From Crocinitomicaceae bacterium (GTDB lineage: Bacteria; Bacteroidota; Bacteroidia; Flavobacteriales_D; Crocinitomicaceae), in NCBI GenBank assembly GCA_024643365.1, contig JAHENC010000020.1, positions 62,001-126,000 of the forward strand: a stretch of 64,000 nucleotides of DNA, given 5' to 3'. Numbering within the stretch: the first letter of the stretch is position 1; each line of letters opens with the position of its first letter. The position numbers and the translations under genes were made by a program. Shown one piece after another: positions 33,304 through 43,262 of this stretch. The notes under the pieces are model-generated. The model worked only from the letters and a program-made list of their open reading frames with translations. It was not told the origin of the DNA and searched no databases.

Positions 33304-35523
33304 TTAACGCTTCCAAAATTTCTGATTAATTCCACTTGTTCGTCCCTTTAGAATGTAGAATCCACTTTCTAAATCCTCAAGTGAGAACACATTGATTCCG
33401 TTAGACACATCCCACGAGCACATCCATTTTCCTTCTAAGGAATAAATATCTAATATTCCGATAGTTTCCTCACTCAGAATGGTAATTTCCGTGGTAGCAG
33501 GATTTGGAAAAATTCGAATCGTATGTTCCTGATTTTCTTTGATCACGAGTGTACTTCCAGGCTCATCCTCTAATCGATACAACCCTCCTAAATCTTGTCC
33601 CACAAATAAATCTAAATGATTGTCCTGATCAATGTCCGTAACAAAACACGAACTATACGCACCAATCGCAGCTTTCAAACCAAGAAAATCAGTACTGCGC
33701 TCATGGAAGGAAAGACCCGGATTTAATGAACCATCGATGGAATCATAAAAATGGATGGCTCCGTCGTGCGAACCAAGTAGCAAGTACGTTGTATCTTGAA
33801 AACGAAAGAAATGAGGAACAGCATATCCATCCGGTGTTAGCGTATCCGTATCCACCATACCTAGTGCATTGTTTAGCAGGGTAAACGCTGGACTCGTGGT
33901 TGATCCTGTATTCTCAAAATAAATGAGTTCACCGGTTTTCTTCCCAAGGATGAGATCCAATTTACCATCATTGTTCAGATCGAATAATTGTGGGGACGCA
34001 TATTGTCCAGCATTCATAACCGCACCAGTTTGATCCGTATAATTTAACACAGGAGTCGCAAAAGTTGGATTCGATCCGGACGTTGTATTTTGATAATAAG
34101 CAATACTTCCGTTTTCTAATCCAAGTATCATATCTACTTTTCCATCTCCATTCAAATCTCCAAACGTTGGAAAAAGACGAAGTCCAAGGTTGGCTTGTGC
34201 CAGGTTTAAAAAATTCACATCAACAAAGGTGAATTTTGGATTTGTGATTGTACCGGTATTTTGATAGTACGCCAAGCGACTTTCCTTTAAATTTGTTGCT
34301 TTGTACGCATAAAAGTTCGACACAATCAAATCCTGCAATCCATCGTTATTCAGATCTACGATTTGTGGACTTGAAGCGGTTCCATGCTCAATCATTTCAT
34401 TTTGCAAAAACGCTTTTGTTTGATACACAAAATTTGGTTGTGAATTGGCACCTGTATTTTTGTAGAATAGGTTACTCGTTTCATTTTCAGACACATTGTT
34501 TGCATTCGGCGTTACAATGAGGTCTTTTTTTCCATCGAAATTCACATCAACATAGAATCCTGCTGGAAAAAGTTGCATGTTAATAGGAGTAGTATTACTG
34601 GGGAAATTCGTACTCATGGAAACCATATCTGAATTCGAATTTGGTATAGAGCCACCATTGATGAGTAAGGTCATATTTGTATAAGAAACATCCCCCAAGA
34701 TCAAATCAAGTACGCCCGAGTTATCGTAATCGAGTGCAAGTACGGTTGAACCAGCGTGTGCTTTAGGTTCGCTTCCGAGCGGTAATTCCGGATTGGGAAC
34801 ATTTGAACCATTGCAGGGACCTGAATTATCAAATAAAAAGACACCATTTGTTGTGACATCCTCTCGGTATCCTCCCCAACACGAATTTTTAAGTTCAAAA
34901 ATGAGTGAATCGGAATGTCCATAAAGTTCTTGACTTTGATTCTGATGGTACTGCAAATATTCACCTCCAATGTGATAGGTTAAAATATCCAGATCGCCAT
35001 CTCCTTCAACATCAACAATCGCAGGAATATCCGCCGAACTGATGTACAAATTCAATTCAGGACCATTGTAATTTGAAGTAATGTAATTACTGTATTGTTC
35101 CCATTGCAGTCCAATCGAAGCGTTTCCAACATTTCTATAAACCCTTAATCCACCAATCGTATAGCAAAACAAGTCGTTTTTACCATCTTGATCATAATCC
35201 GCACAATAAGCACGGTAACGCAAACCCGGAGGAAAACGCAAAAATCCCGCTGGATCAGAAACGTAATAATGTTGTACGTTCGCCTCTTCATGACGGTATA
35301 AGCGAATTTGATCGTGACTTCTATCAAAGACAAACAAGTCCATATCCCCATCAAAATCGTAATCTATTTCTGAAAATTGCGCATTATTATGACCACCTCC
35401 CCATGTTAAACTTAAGTATTCACCATTCTTAAAAACGAGAATAGAGTCATTAAAATTGAACTGAAACTGAGCATTTAATTCAGTGCTAACGATCAATAAA
35501 AGAAGAAGTAGGTACTTTTTCAC
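33304..35523 (-). CDS. Secreted FG-GAP/VCBS repeat protein with T9SS sorting domain
   Basis: A 739-residue exported protein. The start is a GTG either at 35523 (giving MKKYLLLLLLIVSTELNAQ, a standard signal peptide, used here) or 35550. The body contains many FG-GAP/VCBS calcium-binding-like repeats (DYDFDGDMDLFVFDRS, DLNNDGLQDLIVSNF, DLNGDGKVDMILGLENG and others), forming an integrin-like propeller. The C-terminal 75 residues begin with IRIFPNPATTEITI and end with FYILKGRTSGINQKFWKR, a type A T9SS sorting domain, so it should be secreted and attached to the surface. The binding target is unknown. Confidence 0.9.
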   Translation of the reverse strand: MKKYLLLLLLIVSTELNAQFQFNFNDSILVFKNGEYLSLTWGGGHNNAQFSEIDYDFDGDMDLFVFDRSHDQIRLYRHEEANVQHYYVSDPAGFLRFPPGLRYRAYCADYDQDGKNDLFCYTIGGLRVYRNVGNASIGLQWEQYSNYITSNYNGPELNLYISSADIPAIVDVEGDGDLDILTYHIGGEYLQYHQNQSQELYGHSDSLIFELKNSCWGGYREDVTTNGVFLFDNSGPCNGSNVPNPELPLGSEPKAHAGSTVLALDYDNSGVLDLILGDVSYTNMTLLINGGSIPNSNSDMVSMSTNFPSNTTPINMQLFPAGFYVDVNFDGKKDLIVTPNANNVSENETSNLFYKNTGANSQPNFVYQTKAFLQNEMIEHGTASSPQIVDLNNDGLQDLIVSNFYAYKATNLKESRLAYYQNTGTITNPKFTFVDVNFLNLAQANLGLRLFPTFGDLNGDGKVDMILGLENGSIAYYQNTTSGSNPTFATPVLNYTDQTGAVMNAGQYASPQLFDLNNDGKLDLILGKKTGELIYFENTGSTTSPAFTLLNNALGMVDTDTLTPDGYAVPHFFRFQDTTYLLLGSHDGAIHFYDSIDGSLNPGLSFHERSTDFLGLKAAIGAYSSCFVTDIDQDNHLDLFVGQDLGGLYRLEDEPGSTLVIKENQEHTIRIFPNPATTEITILSEETIGILDIYSLEGKWMCSWDVSNGINVFSLEDLESGFYILKGRTSGINQKFWKR

Positions 35524-35556
35524 GGAGAGTATTTTGTTAAAATTACGCACAAAGTG

Positions 35557-36483
35557 CTAATCTTGTTTACCGAATTGAAATAAGTGAATCATTTTATCGT
35601 CTCCAGCATATGCGAATTGTCCATTTTTGTTGCTGCATAATGCATTTATAGAGCGTCGATGTCCTAAACTTTTATCGCTTAATTTTTGAATCACCAATCG
35701 CTCATTGGCCTTCCATATTTTGACTGATTTATCGCGACTTACTGACGCAAAATGATTCTCATCGATTAACTCAAGACCGTAGATTGTTCCTTTATGTGCT
35801 GGCAAGGCCTTTTTAAAGTTAAATGTTTCGGAATCCCACCAACGAAGGTAGCCATCCTTTCCACCTGTAATGAGTTCATTTCTCGATTGATCCAGGCACA
35901 AAACACTTGTTCCACCTTCATGTGCATAAAAACGGTTTAATTCGTTAAAGAATTCAGTTTCCAACACAAGTACCTCACCTGTCCCTCCAGCGATTAGGAT
36001 ACTGCTTTCAGTCCATTGTCGAATAGAGCGAATTTTACCGCAGGATAATGGAAGGATAATCAGTAATTTCATTGAAGATGTTTCCCAGACACTTAAGAAT
36101 CCATCAGCATCCCCCACACACAACAATCGATTGTCATCTGTTTCAAACATGGCAAAAATTCCCGTTTGATGCTGTGTAAAATGATGAGTTTCTTTTTTTT
36201 CAAGAACGTCAACAATGTGCACTTGTCCGGTTGCTAATCCTATCGCTAATTTTTTTCCCTGCGAAAACAATTTTATGGAAAAAGGAACGGCTTCACAACG
36301 AATGGCGAATGCATCCTGTTCTCCAGTAGATTTGTTCCACCTCGTAACGAAACGATCCGCCGCTGCAGAATACACAAATTGATCATCAAAATCGATGTCA
36401 TAAATCGGACCGCTATGACCCTGAAATTTCTGTAACGGAAGAAGATCCGTAAAGGAATCAATTATCGTCTTCGTCGACTTCAT
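35557..36483 (-). CDS. Cytosolic WD40 repeat protein
   Basis: A 308-residue WD40 propeller without a signal peptide: FQGHSGPIYDIDFDDQFVYS, RFYAHEGGTSVLCLD, GGKDGYLRWWDSE, PAHKGTIYGLELI, and SVSRDKSVKIWK. It is a probable scaffold with no catalytic residues. The start at 36483 or 36492 lies inside the end of the ComA-like gene, overlapping it by 26 or 35 bp. It is the third gene of the TPR/ComA-like/WD40 operon. WD40 scaffolds of this compact, all-cytosolic kind are uncommon in bacteria outside Bacteroidota, Cyanobacteria and Planctomycetes. Confidence 0.85.
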   Translation of the reverse strand: MKSTKTIIDSFTDLLPLQKFQGHSGPIYDIDFDDQFVYSAAADRFVTRWNKSTGEQDAFAIRCEAVPFSIKLFSQGKKLAIGLATGQVHIVDVLEKKETHHFTQHQTGIFAMFETDDNRLLCVGDADGFLSVWETSSMKLLIILPLSCGKIRSIRQWTESSILIAGGTGEVLVLETEFFNELNRFYAHEGGTSVLCLDQSRNELITGGKDGYLRWWDSETFNFKKALPAHKGTIYGLELIDENHFASVSRDKSVKIWKANERLVIQKLSDKSLGHRRSINALCSNKNGQFAYAGDDKMIHLFQFGKQD

Positions 36484-37282
36484 CCTCCTCATCGTTGACT
36501 TGTTTCAAGCGATCAGCATAAGATTTCGGAAGAAAATCAAAAAACGTATCCCCACGTAATCCCAAACGAAGACATTCCAATGGAATCATGTCATTTGGTG
36601 CGATATTACCTAAGTTTACTTCAGCGCCAAACAATTTAATGAACCATACCTGCTGGTTTTTCTGTGGAGCTTCCCAAAGAATATCTTCTGGCTTCACGCT
36701 TGCAATGATGCGATTAATCAACATGGTATGCGCCGTACCGTTCGGACGAAAAACACCTACATTTCCGGCTTCACGACCTTCAGCAATTACTTTCCAGCTA
36801 CCCGCATCTAGTTCACCTTTCATGTTTCTCACCCATTTCGTCGGTGAAATTAAAATTCCAGAGTCCTTCGATCCAACTTCAGACATAACGGTCATGTCTT
36901 TAGATAATTCGTGGATGAGCTGGCATTTTTCTTCGTGAGGAATAATAATGGAACCATCAGAAACTTCAACAAGATCCAATTTATATTTGTCCATTACTTT
37001 TTTGTAATCGTTAAATTTTCCACGTGCATAAAATGCTTCAAAGAGCGTTCCACCGAAGTACGGACGAATTCCTGCCGCTTTGTACATGGCAATTTTCTCT
37101 TCAAGATTATTCGTAACGTAAGACGTTCCGAATCCAAACTTAACAATATCCGTTAAATGTCCAGATGCCTCAATGAAATGCTCTGTTTCGCGCAAGCCTA
37201 GGCCTTTGTCCATCATCATGGTCACGCCTTTATTTCTTGGCTTTTCGCTTCTTTTTGGAATGAAGGATAAATTAAAATTCAT
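36458..37282 (-). CDS. Phosphosulfolactate synthase (ComA) family protein
   Basis: A 274-residue TIM-barrel protein of the ComA family, which in archaea joins sulfite to phosphoenolpyruvate to make phosphosulfolactate in coenzyme M synthesis. Family signatures seen: MMMDKGLGLRETEHFIEASG, DIVKFGFGTSYVTNN, GGTLFEAFYARGK, LVEVSDGSIIIPHEEK, and TVMSEVGSKDSG, the catalytic-cleft residues of this family. Plant HSA32 is a non-enzymatic relative, so activity must not be assumed. Bacteroidota have no coenzyme M; sulfolactate or sulfonate production is one possibility. It ends in an acidic tail (DEEDEVDEDDN). It lies between the TPR gene (2-bp gap) and WD40 gene (overlap). Confidence 0.88.
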   Translation of the reverse strand: MNFNLSFIPKRSEKPRNKGVTMMMDKGLGLRETEHFIEASGHLTDIVKFGFGTSYVTNNLEEKIAMYKAAGIRPYFGGTLFEAFYARGKFNDYKKVMDKYKLDLVEVSDGSIIIPHEEKCQLIHELSKDMTVMSEVGSKDSGILISPTKWVRNMKGELDAGSWKVIAEGREAGNVGVFRPNGTAHTMLINRIIASVKPEDILWEAPQKNQQVWFIKLFGAEVNLGNIAPNDMIPLECLRLGLRGDTFFDFLPKSYADRLKQVNDEEDEVDEDDN

Positions 37283-37284
37283 AA

Positions 37285-38682
37285 TTATTCGGATAAATTT
37301 AAGAAATCATGATCATCCAATAATTTAGGATTGATTTCAAAGATGGTTTTTGCTTTAATGGAATCTTTTTCCAAGCAATTTGTAAATAAGCGAATGGCTT
37401 CTGAACGTTGTCCAAGTTGCCATTGTAAATTCACTTCTAGCACGTGAGCGATGCCGTTTTCTTTATCACCTTCCATAAAGGACTGAAGGACATTATATGC
37501 CTCTCTAGGAGACTCACTACTGATAAATTCAATGTAATCGGAAAGGCATTCTTCATCTGCAGGATTTAATTCCAAAGACTTTTCATAATGAAACTTTGTT
37601 TCCTCTCTTAATTCAAGTTTTTCGTATGCACCAGCGAGAACATGGTAAATCCCTGCATTTTCTGGATCAAAATCCAATGCCTTTTGAATTAAAACGATTC
37701 CTTCGCGCGTGTTTCCTAATAAATCCTCCACAATTCCAAGTCCTAACCACGCTTCTGGAAGCATTGGTTCCATTTCGATGCTTTTCTTGTAATAGTGCTT
37801 GGACAAATCGAATTCATTCAATTGCTCGTATGCTTCACCGATGTAACACATAGCCATTGCATCATCTCCGTCGTGTTTTTGGCACAATTCGAAATGTTCA
37901 ATTGCTTTGTGGTATTTTTCTAGGGACAAATACGAGTTTCCAATGTTAAAATGTGCTGGACCAAATTCATCATTAATCAAAATCGCGTAGTCATAAGCCC
38001 AAACTGCCTTCTCGAAGTCTTCTAGCTTACTGTAGGCATTTCCTAAATTATACCAAGCTGTTGATGAATATGGTTGCTCGTCAATAAATTCAGTATATGA
38101 TTTTACGGCTTCTTGACTCTCGCCCATGATGTCATAACATCTTCCTAGTTCGTACAAAGCACTTTCGTTGTATTTATTGACGCGCAATGCCTCCTTAAGA
38201 ACCTGAATTGCCTCAGGATACATACGCATACGTTGAAATTCAATCGAAATATCTAAATAAATAAAGTCCGTTTCATTTGGTTCGGAAATATCGATAGCCA
38301 AATGAAAATACTTAATCGCGTTTTTATGGTCTCTTAATTGAGAATACAGAGATGCTTTCGTTAAAAACAATTCCGAAGACGGTGTCATTGTTTTTTCAAT
38401 TAAATGCACAATTTCTAAAGCCTCATTCAATATTCCGAGTCCACCGAGGGATTGAGCTTTACGTAATTGAAAAAGTGGATTATACGCAAATTGATACATT
38501 CCCAACTCCGAAGCAGCTTTCGCTTTTTGGTATTGTCCTTGTACCAAGTAGTGATCGATGATGTTCTCGATGCGGTCACTATCCATGAAATGCAAGGTGT
38601 TTCCTTGTAAATGCGCCTCAAAGCGTTCGATATCTTCGATCAAACTGCCGTCTGCAAATTCTTCTTCGTCATCATCGAACAT
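37285..38682 (-). CDS. Tetratricopeptide repeat protein
   Basis: A 465-residue cytosolic protein consisting almost entirely of TPR repeats (for example AWYNLGNAYSKLEDFEKAVW, AHFNIGNSYLSLEKYHKAIE and AWLGLGIVEDLLGNTREGI), about ten helical hairpins, with an acidic N-terminus (MFDDDEEEFADGS). It lacks a signal peptide or membrane anchor and any catalytic domain. TPR proteins mediate protein assemblies; with the ComA-like and WD40 proteins it could form a cytosolic complex, but this is inferred from operon position. First gene of the operon. A 244-bp gap separates it from the MoxR gene. Confidence 0.87.
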   Translation of the reverse strand: MFDDDEEEFADGSLIEDIERFEAHLQGNTLHFMDSDRIENIIDHYLVQGQYQKAKAASELGMYQFAYNPLFQLRKAQSLGGLGILNEALEIVHLIEKTMTPSSELFLTKASLYSQLRDHKNAIKYFHLAIDISEPNETDFIYLDISIEFQRMRMYPEAIQVLKEALRVNKYNESALYELGRCYDIMGESQEAVKSYTEFIDEQPYSSTAWYNLGNAYSKLEDFEKAVWAYDYAILINDEFGPAHFNIGNSYLSLEKYHKAIEHFELCQKHDGDDAMAMCYIGEAYEQLNEFDLSKHYYKKSIEMEPMLPEAWLGLGIVEDLLGNTREGIVLIQKALDFDPENAGIYHVLAGAYEKLELREETKFHYEKSLELNPADEECLSDYIEFISSESPREAYNVLQSFMEGDKENGIAHVLEVNLQWQLGQRSEAIRLFTNCLEKDSIKAKTIFEINPKLLDDHDFLNLSE

Positions 38683-38926
38683 GTACTCAATTTTTATATA
38701 AAATTAAGCCCTTTGCCTCGGAAATAAAAAGGAATCAAAGTGCAGTTTTCAACAAAACGTCAATTTGTTAAAAACTCCTTAGGCTAAGAAATTCAAAGCT
38801 GTATCAAAGAAAGCGTCTTTTTTACACTTAGTCGACGTAAAGACGCCATCAAAACACATCTATTTATTTGTTTTACAAATAATTATATATGGGAATCACT
38901 TCGCTAATAAGTCGTGAAAATCGGAA

Positions 38927-39880
38927 TTATAGCAATTCCTCAATGATGCGATCCATGGAGTATCCTTCTGCTTCGGCACGGTAATTTCGCACGAGGCGGT
39001 GACGAAGAATTGCTTTTGCAACAACTTTCACATCTTCGATGTCCGGGGAGTACTTACCGCGAAGAGCCGCATGACATTTTGCACCGACAATTAAGTATTG
39101 TGACGCTCTTGGTCCAGCACCCCAAGTAATGTAATCCTTGGTTAATTGCGTTGCTTCTGGTGCGTTTACGCGCGTTTTAGCAACTAATTTAACTGCATAT
39201 TCCAAGACATTATCAGCAACGGGTATGCGTCGCACCAACTCTTGGTATTCCATGATTTGCTCAGCATTCAATAATTTCTGAAGACTTACTTTATGATCCG
39301 ATGTTGTCGCCTTTACAATCGCAAGTTCCTCAAGGTAAGATGGATAATCTACCCAGATATTAAACATAAAACGATCTAATTGAGCTTCAGGAAGTGGATA
39401 GGTTCCCTCTTGCTCAATTGGATTCTGTGTAGCCAACACAAAAAACGGAGCAGGTAAGTCGTAAGTTTTTCCAGCTGCAGTTACACGTCGCTCTTGCATT
39501 GCTTCTAACAGGGCAGATTGAGTTTTTGGAGGCGTACGGTTAATTTCATCCGCAAGAATAATGTTCGAAAACAAGGGTCCAGGAATAAATTTAAACTGCT
39601 TGCTTTCGTCTAAAATTTCAGATCCAACGATATCGGAAGGCATTAAGTCCGGTGTAAATTGTACGCGGTTAAAAGATAAGCCCAAGGTTTCCGCAATGGT
39701 GTTCACCAATAATGTTTTAGCTAAGCCAGGAACACCGACTAACAAGCAATGTGCTCTTGAAAAAATGGCGATTAACACTTGATCTACAACATCATCTTGA
39801 CCAATTATGACTTTGTGAATTTCATTCTTTAGTGCATGATAATCTACAACAAGCTGATCAATTTTCTCTTTATCCGTCAT
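38927..39880 (-). CDS. MoxR family AAA+ ATPase
   Basis: A 317-residue ATPase with Walker A GVPGLAKT, QFTPDLMPSDIVGSEIL, Walker B IILADEINRTPPKTQSAL, and sensor segment LATQNPIEQEGTYPLPEAQ. MoxR ATPases chaperone metal-enzyme or surface-protein maturation, usually with a DUF58/VWA partner. No DUF58 or VWA gene is visible in the window. It follows the surA-type gene by 1 bp and is the last gene of the guaB-PpiC-SurA-MoxR run. Its 3' neighbour is the intergenic gap before the TPR gene. Confidence 0.94.
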   Translation of the reverse strand: MTDKEKIDQLVVDYHALKNEIHKVIIGQDDVVDQVLIAIFSRAHCLLVGVPGLAKTLLVNTIAETLGLSFNRVQFTPDLMPSDIVGSEILDESKQFKFIPGPLFSNIILADEINRTPPKTQSALLEAMQERRVTAAGKTYDLPAPFFVLATQNPIEQEGTYPLPEAQLDRFMFNIWVDYPSYLEELAIVKATTSDHKVSLQKLLNAEQIMEYQELVRRIPVADNVLEYAVKLVAKTRVNAPEATQLTKDYITWGAGPRASQYLIVGAKCHAALRGKYSPDIEDVKVVAKAILRHRLVRNYRAEAEGYSMDRIIEELL

Positions 39881-39881
39881 C

Positions 39882-41240
39882 TTACTTATCGTTTGTTTTT
39901 ATCCAATTATTCCTGAAATCACACGATTCGTATGATTTATCGATGCGCACATAGGCATTTCCAATTTTACTGTCTACCCAACTATCGATGGTTTTCTGTT
40001 TTTTGTCGTTTTCCGCAGCTAATTTGATTAAGGCATAGTCATCGTTCAGATTAGCAAGATGTGCAGGGAAACGTTCCGCTAAACGGACAATTCGAACCCC
40101 TTGTTTGCGTTCATAGATATCGATGTACATACTCGGCTGAGTTATATCTCCTTTGTTTAAGGCATCTGTTAAAAGGTAAATCTGCTGATCGACTTCGTTC
40201 AAATCCTCCATGTCCCAAAGCTGATCGCCAGAAATTGGATTTGTAATAATCCCTCTGTTTTGCTTTGTTAAATCATCATTTGAAAAACGCAGCACAGCTT
40301 CATCCCACGTAATTCGATTTTCCTTTAACATGGAATAACAAGAATCAATCTTGGTTGTTGCAATACTGCTACTTTCCGCGTTAAATTCTGGCATGATGAG
40401 GATATGAGAAACGGTGTAATCATTTCCTTTTCTTGAAATTAGCTTAATGATATGGTAACCATAGGTCGTTTCAACAATTTCTGACACCTCTCCAACCTTC
40501 AATTTAAACAATGTTTCCTCGAACTGAGGCACCATCATCCCTTTTGTTGCAGATATTTTCCCACCTTGACTTGCACTTCCTGGATCTTGGGAGTGTATTC
40601 TAGCCATGGTCTCAAAGTTTTTACCTTTGGTTAATATCAAATCGCGAATTTCAGCTAATTGATCATAGGCTCTTTTTTTGTCCTCTTTTGTAATGACAGG
40701 ATATTGAACAATCTGCTGAAAACTTAATTTCATGTTGATGTATGGAATACTATCCTTTGGTAAGGAATTAAAATAAGCAGCAACCTCTTTTGGTGTAACG
40801 GTTATTTCCGAAACAATTTTTGATTCCATTTCCTGAGCCAACAAGCGCTCCTTAATTTTCGCACGAAATTCTTCCTTGATTTGAGTGACCGATTTACCGT
40901 AATACGCTTCCAACTTATCTCTACCACCCATTTTAGATTCTAGGATTCTTAGGCGATTCTCCATTTCGTAATCAACTGTTTCGTCTTTGATGACTAAACT
41001 GTCCAACATGGCTTGGTTGATTAATAACTCTTGAATCATTAACTGCTCAAGAATCCCGCATTGCATAGCTTCAGTTACCTTTACTTGTCCTTGTTCAGCC
41101 TGCAATAACTGTGATTCGATGTCCGATAAGAGAATAATATTATCCCCTACTTGAGCGACAATTTTATTGACCACCTTCGATGGCTGAGCAAAACTGTAAG
41201 TGCTTAAAAATATCCAGATTAACAGTGTATATCCTTTCAT
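39882..41240 (-). CDS. SurA-like periplasmic peptidyl-prolyl isomerase
   Basis: A 452-residue chaperone for outer-membrane proteins. Signal peptide (MKGYTLLIWIFLSTYSFAQ), SurA N-terminal chaperone domain (about 25-150; INQAMLDSLVIKDETVDYEM), then a parvulin domain (about 175-275; GSASQGGKISATKGMMVPQF and GYHIIKLISRK), followed by a second, weaker parvulin-like region (VSHILIMPEFNAES). It would bind unfolded barrel proteins crossing the periplasm. It is 3 bp from the larger PpiC gene upstream, the usual Bacteroidota pair. Confidence 0.9.
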   Translation of the reverse strand: MKGYTLLIWIFLSTYSFAQPSKVVNKIVAQVGDNIILLSDIESQLLQAEQGQVKVTEAMQCGILEQLMIQELLINQAMLDSLVIKDETVDYEMENRLRILESKMGGRDKLEAYYGKSVTQIKEEFRAKIKERLLAQEMESKIVSEITVTPKEVAAYFNSLPKDSIPYINMKLSFQQIVQYPVITKEDKKRAYDQLAEIRDLILTKGKNFETMARIHSQDPGSASQGGKISATKGMMVPQFEETLFKLKVGEVSEIVETTYGYHIIKLISRKGNDYTVSHILIMPEFNAESSSIATTKIDSCYSMLKENRITWDEAVLRFSNDDLTKQNRGIITNPISGDQLWDMEDLNEVDQQIYLLTDALNKGDITQPSMYIDIYERKQGVRIVRLAERFPAHLANLNDDYALIKLAAENDKKQKTIDSWVDSKIGNAYVRIDKSYESCDFRNNWIKTNDK

Positions 41241-41243
41241 CGT

Positions 41244-43208
41244 TTAGTTTCCGATTTGATAAAGAACTTGCTTGTTCACTTTCACTGTATGTTCATTCTT
41301 CAGAGATTCTAACCACGTTGTTTCCAAGTAATTTTGGTAATCAGATGTTGCCATTCCCTTCGCCTCGCTGAATTCCTTCAATCCTGGCTCCAATACTGCG
41401 CTCACTTTTACCACATAAACCTTCCCTTCGAATTCATAAGCTTGATTGAGACCTTTTGACAAGGTTTTATTAGCCAAGAACGGTGTTTGAGCGATGTCAA
41501 ACTTGTTCATTTTCACCTTTAAGTTCAATTCGGAGTCTTTATTCACCACATCCAATACATGTTTCGAATTAATGGTGTCATTTTTTAACATTCCTGATAC
41601 TTTCGCTGCAATTTCTTTATTCAAACATTCGTAAACGGTTGCATCTAATCGTTTTGGCCATGTGTATTTGGATTGATTCGCCATAAAATAAGCACGAAGT
41701 CCCGCAGTATCTTTTACGGCTTTATTCCAAACACGGTCCTGCATGATTTCATACAAAATAATTCCATCATGGTACTCTTTCAACAAAGCTTTGTATTCTG
41801 GATATTTTGTTGGTAAAATCGACTCTTCGTATTGCAAAATCGCTGCCTTCTCCCAGCTTTTGTATTGCTTTGCAACCACCACCTTATTTTCATCGCGTTT
41901 CACTCCACGGTAATTCTTTTCAAGGTATTGAGCAAAAGCTTGCTGCGTGAAATCTGTTGACTCCCAATTTAATTCAAACATCACTTTATTTGATTTCAAC
42001 TTCCCATCTGCACTCCATTTTCCAAGGTAATAAGTAGAGTCCAATTTTTCATTAAACCATTTTAAGTTTTTATCTCCCTTGTAGGCATAGTGATAGTTCG
42101 CTTTCAATTTGGATACAAACGCATCTTGCGTCTTTTTTGAACGCTCATCCTTGTTTACTTTCGTTTGTAATTCCTTTTTCATGCTTTCGAAAGAAGAAAC
42201 CTCTTTCCACTCTACTAATTTGATGATATGGAAACCAAAGTCTGTTTTAACTGGCTTACTGAACTGACCAACTTCTTTTAACGCAAATGCTGCATCTTCA
42301 AAGGCAGGAACCATGCGCTGCGTTGTTCCTGAACCAAATGCTGGAAGCTCCCCATTTTTTTTCACGGAATTCGCATCGTCCGAATGCAAGGAAACAAGCG
42401 TTTCCCATTTTTCTCCTGCTACTAATTTATCGTAAATCTCATTGATTTTTTTCTCTGCATTTCCTTTTGCTTCAGTCGTTGCATCCTTTCCTGTGGATAC
42501 CATAATGTGCGCAACGCGAATTGTACCGCGGGATGGACGCTTGTCTGTCACTTTTACGATGTGGTATCCGTAACGTGTGCGGAATGGATCAGAAACTTGA
42601 CCAATTGATGTCGTAAATGCTTTTTCCTCAAATGGATACACCATTTGGAAAGCGGTAAAAAATCCCAAGTCACCACCGTTAGACGCTGCTGAAGGATCCT
42701 CTGAACCATTTTTCATTTTCGCTACAGAAGCAAAATCCTCTCCTTTTTCGATTCTCGCCTTCAATGCCATAATTTTATTGTAAGCAGCGAGCGTATCCTT
42801 TGGACTAGCGTTCGCATCCACACGAATTAAAATATGGGAAGCACGAACTTCATTTTTGATGCGGTCATACGCTTGAGCAACCATTGCTTGGTTCTCAACG
42901 GAATCAATTAAATAAGGTAAAGCCAATTGTTTGCGGTAACCATCCAATTCCTTTTTCAATTTTGGAATCGTATCGTAGCCCAATTTTTCAGCTTCAGCGA
43001 CCTTTAATTTAAACTTGGTGAACATCTCTACATATTCATCTAAAGATGCCTGATCAAACTTAGGGTTTGGATTATTTTTCAAGTAAATCTGTAAAAACTC
43101 ACTTTTTGTGACAGGTTTGCCATCAATTTCCATTACAACTGGATCAGTTTGAGCAATTGCTCCTTGGATTCCAGTGAAAATCAACAATAAAACGATAATT
43201 TTTTTCAT
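41244..43208 (-). CDS. Two-domain PpiC/SurA-type peptidyl-prolyl isomerase
   Basis: A 654-residue periplasmic foldase. Signal peptide (MKKIIVLLLIFTGIQGAIAQ); an N-terminal helical chaperone region; two parvulin domains (about 120-230 and 230-345), each with the pattern ASHILI or VAHIMV, then GGDLGFFTAFQM or GELPAFGSGTTQR, and GYHIVKVTDKRP or GFHIIKLVEWK; then a long helical C-terminal region with no clear domain. Compared with SurA (428) it is much longer. It pairs with the next gene (3-bp gap), probably for barrel protein biogenesis. Confidence 0.9.
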   Translation of the reverse strand: MKKIIVLLLIFTGIQGAIAQTDPVVMEIDGKPVTKSEFLQIYLKNNPNPKFDQASLDEYVEMFTKFKLKVAEAEKLGYDTIPKLKKELDGYRKQLALPYLIDSVENQAMVAQAYDRIKNEVRASHILIRVDANASPKDTLAAYNKIMALKARIEKGEDFASVAKMKNGSEDPSAASNGGDLGFFTAFQMVYPFEEKAFTTSIGQVSDPFRTRYGYHIVKVTDKRPSRGTIRVAHIMVSTGKDATTEAKGNAEKKINEIYDKLVAGEKWETLVSLHSDDANSVKKNGELPAFGSGTTQRMVPAFEDAAFALKEVGQFSKPVKTDFGFHIIKLVEWKEVSSFESMKKELQTKVNKDERSKKTQDAFVSKLKANYHYAYKGDKNLKWFNEKLDSTYYLGKWSADGKLKSNKVMFELNWESTDFTQQAFAQYLEKNYRGVKRDENKVVVAKQYKSWEKAAILQYEESILPTKYPEYKALLKEYHDGIILYEIMQDRVWNKAVKDTAGLRAYFMANQSKYTWPKRLDATVYECLNKEIAAKVSGMLKNDTINSKHVLDVVNKDSELNLKVKMNKFDIAQTPFLANKTLSKGLNQAYEFEGKVYVVKVSAVLEPGLKEFSEAKGMATSDYQNYLETTWLESLKNEHTVKVNKQVLYQIGN

Positions 43209-43262
43209 TGTACTAGTTTATTTTTGTTTCAGTTACTTCATGCGAACGTAAATTTCGCGTTT

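Noticed and set aside
38683-38926. 244-bp gap between the TPR gene and the MoxR gene as a hidden gene or RNA
   Set aside because: No frame over 30 codons, no strong hairpin with a T-run and no exact TAnnTTTG box seen; left as ordinary spacer.
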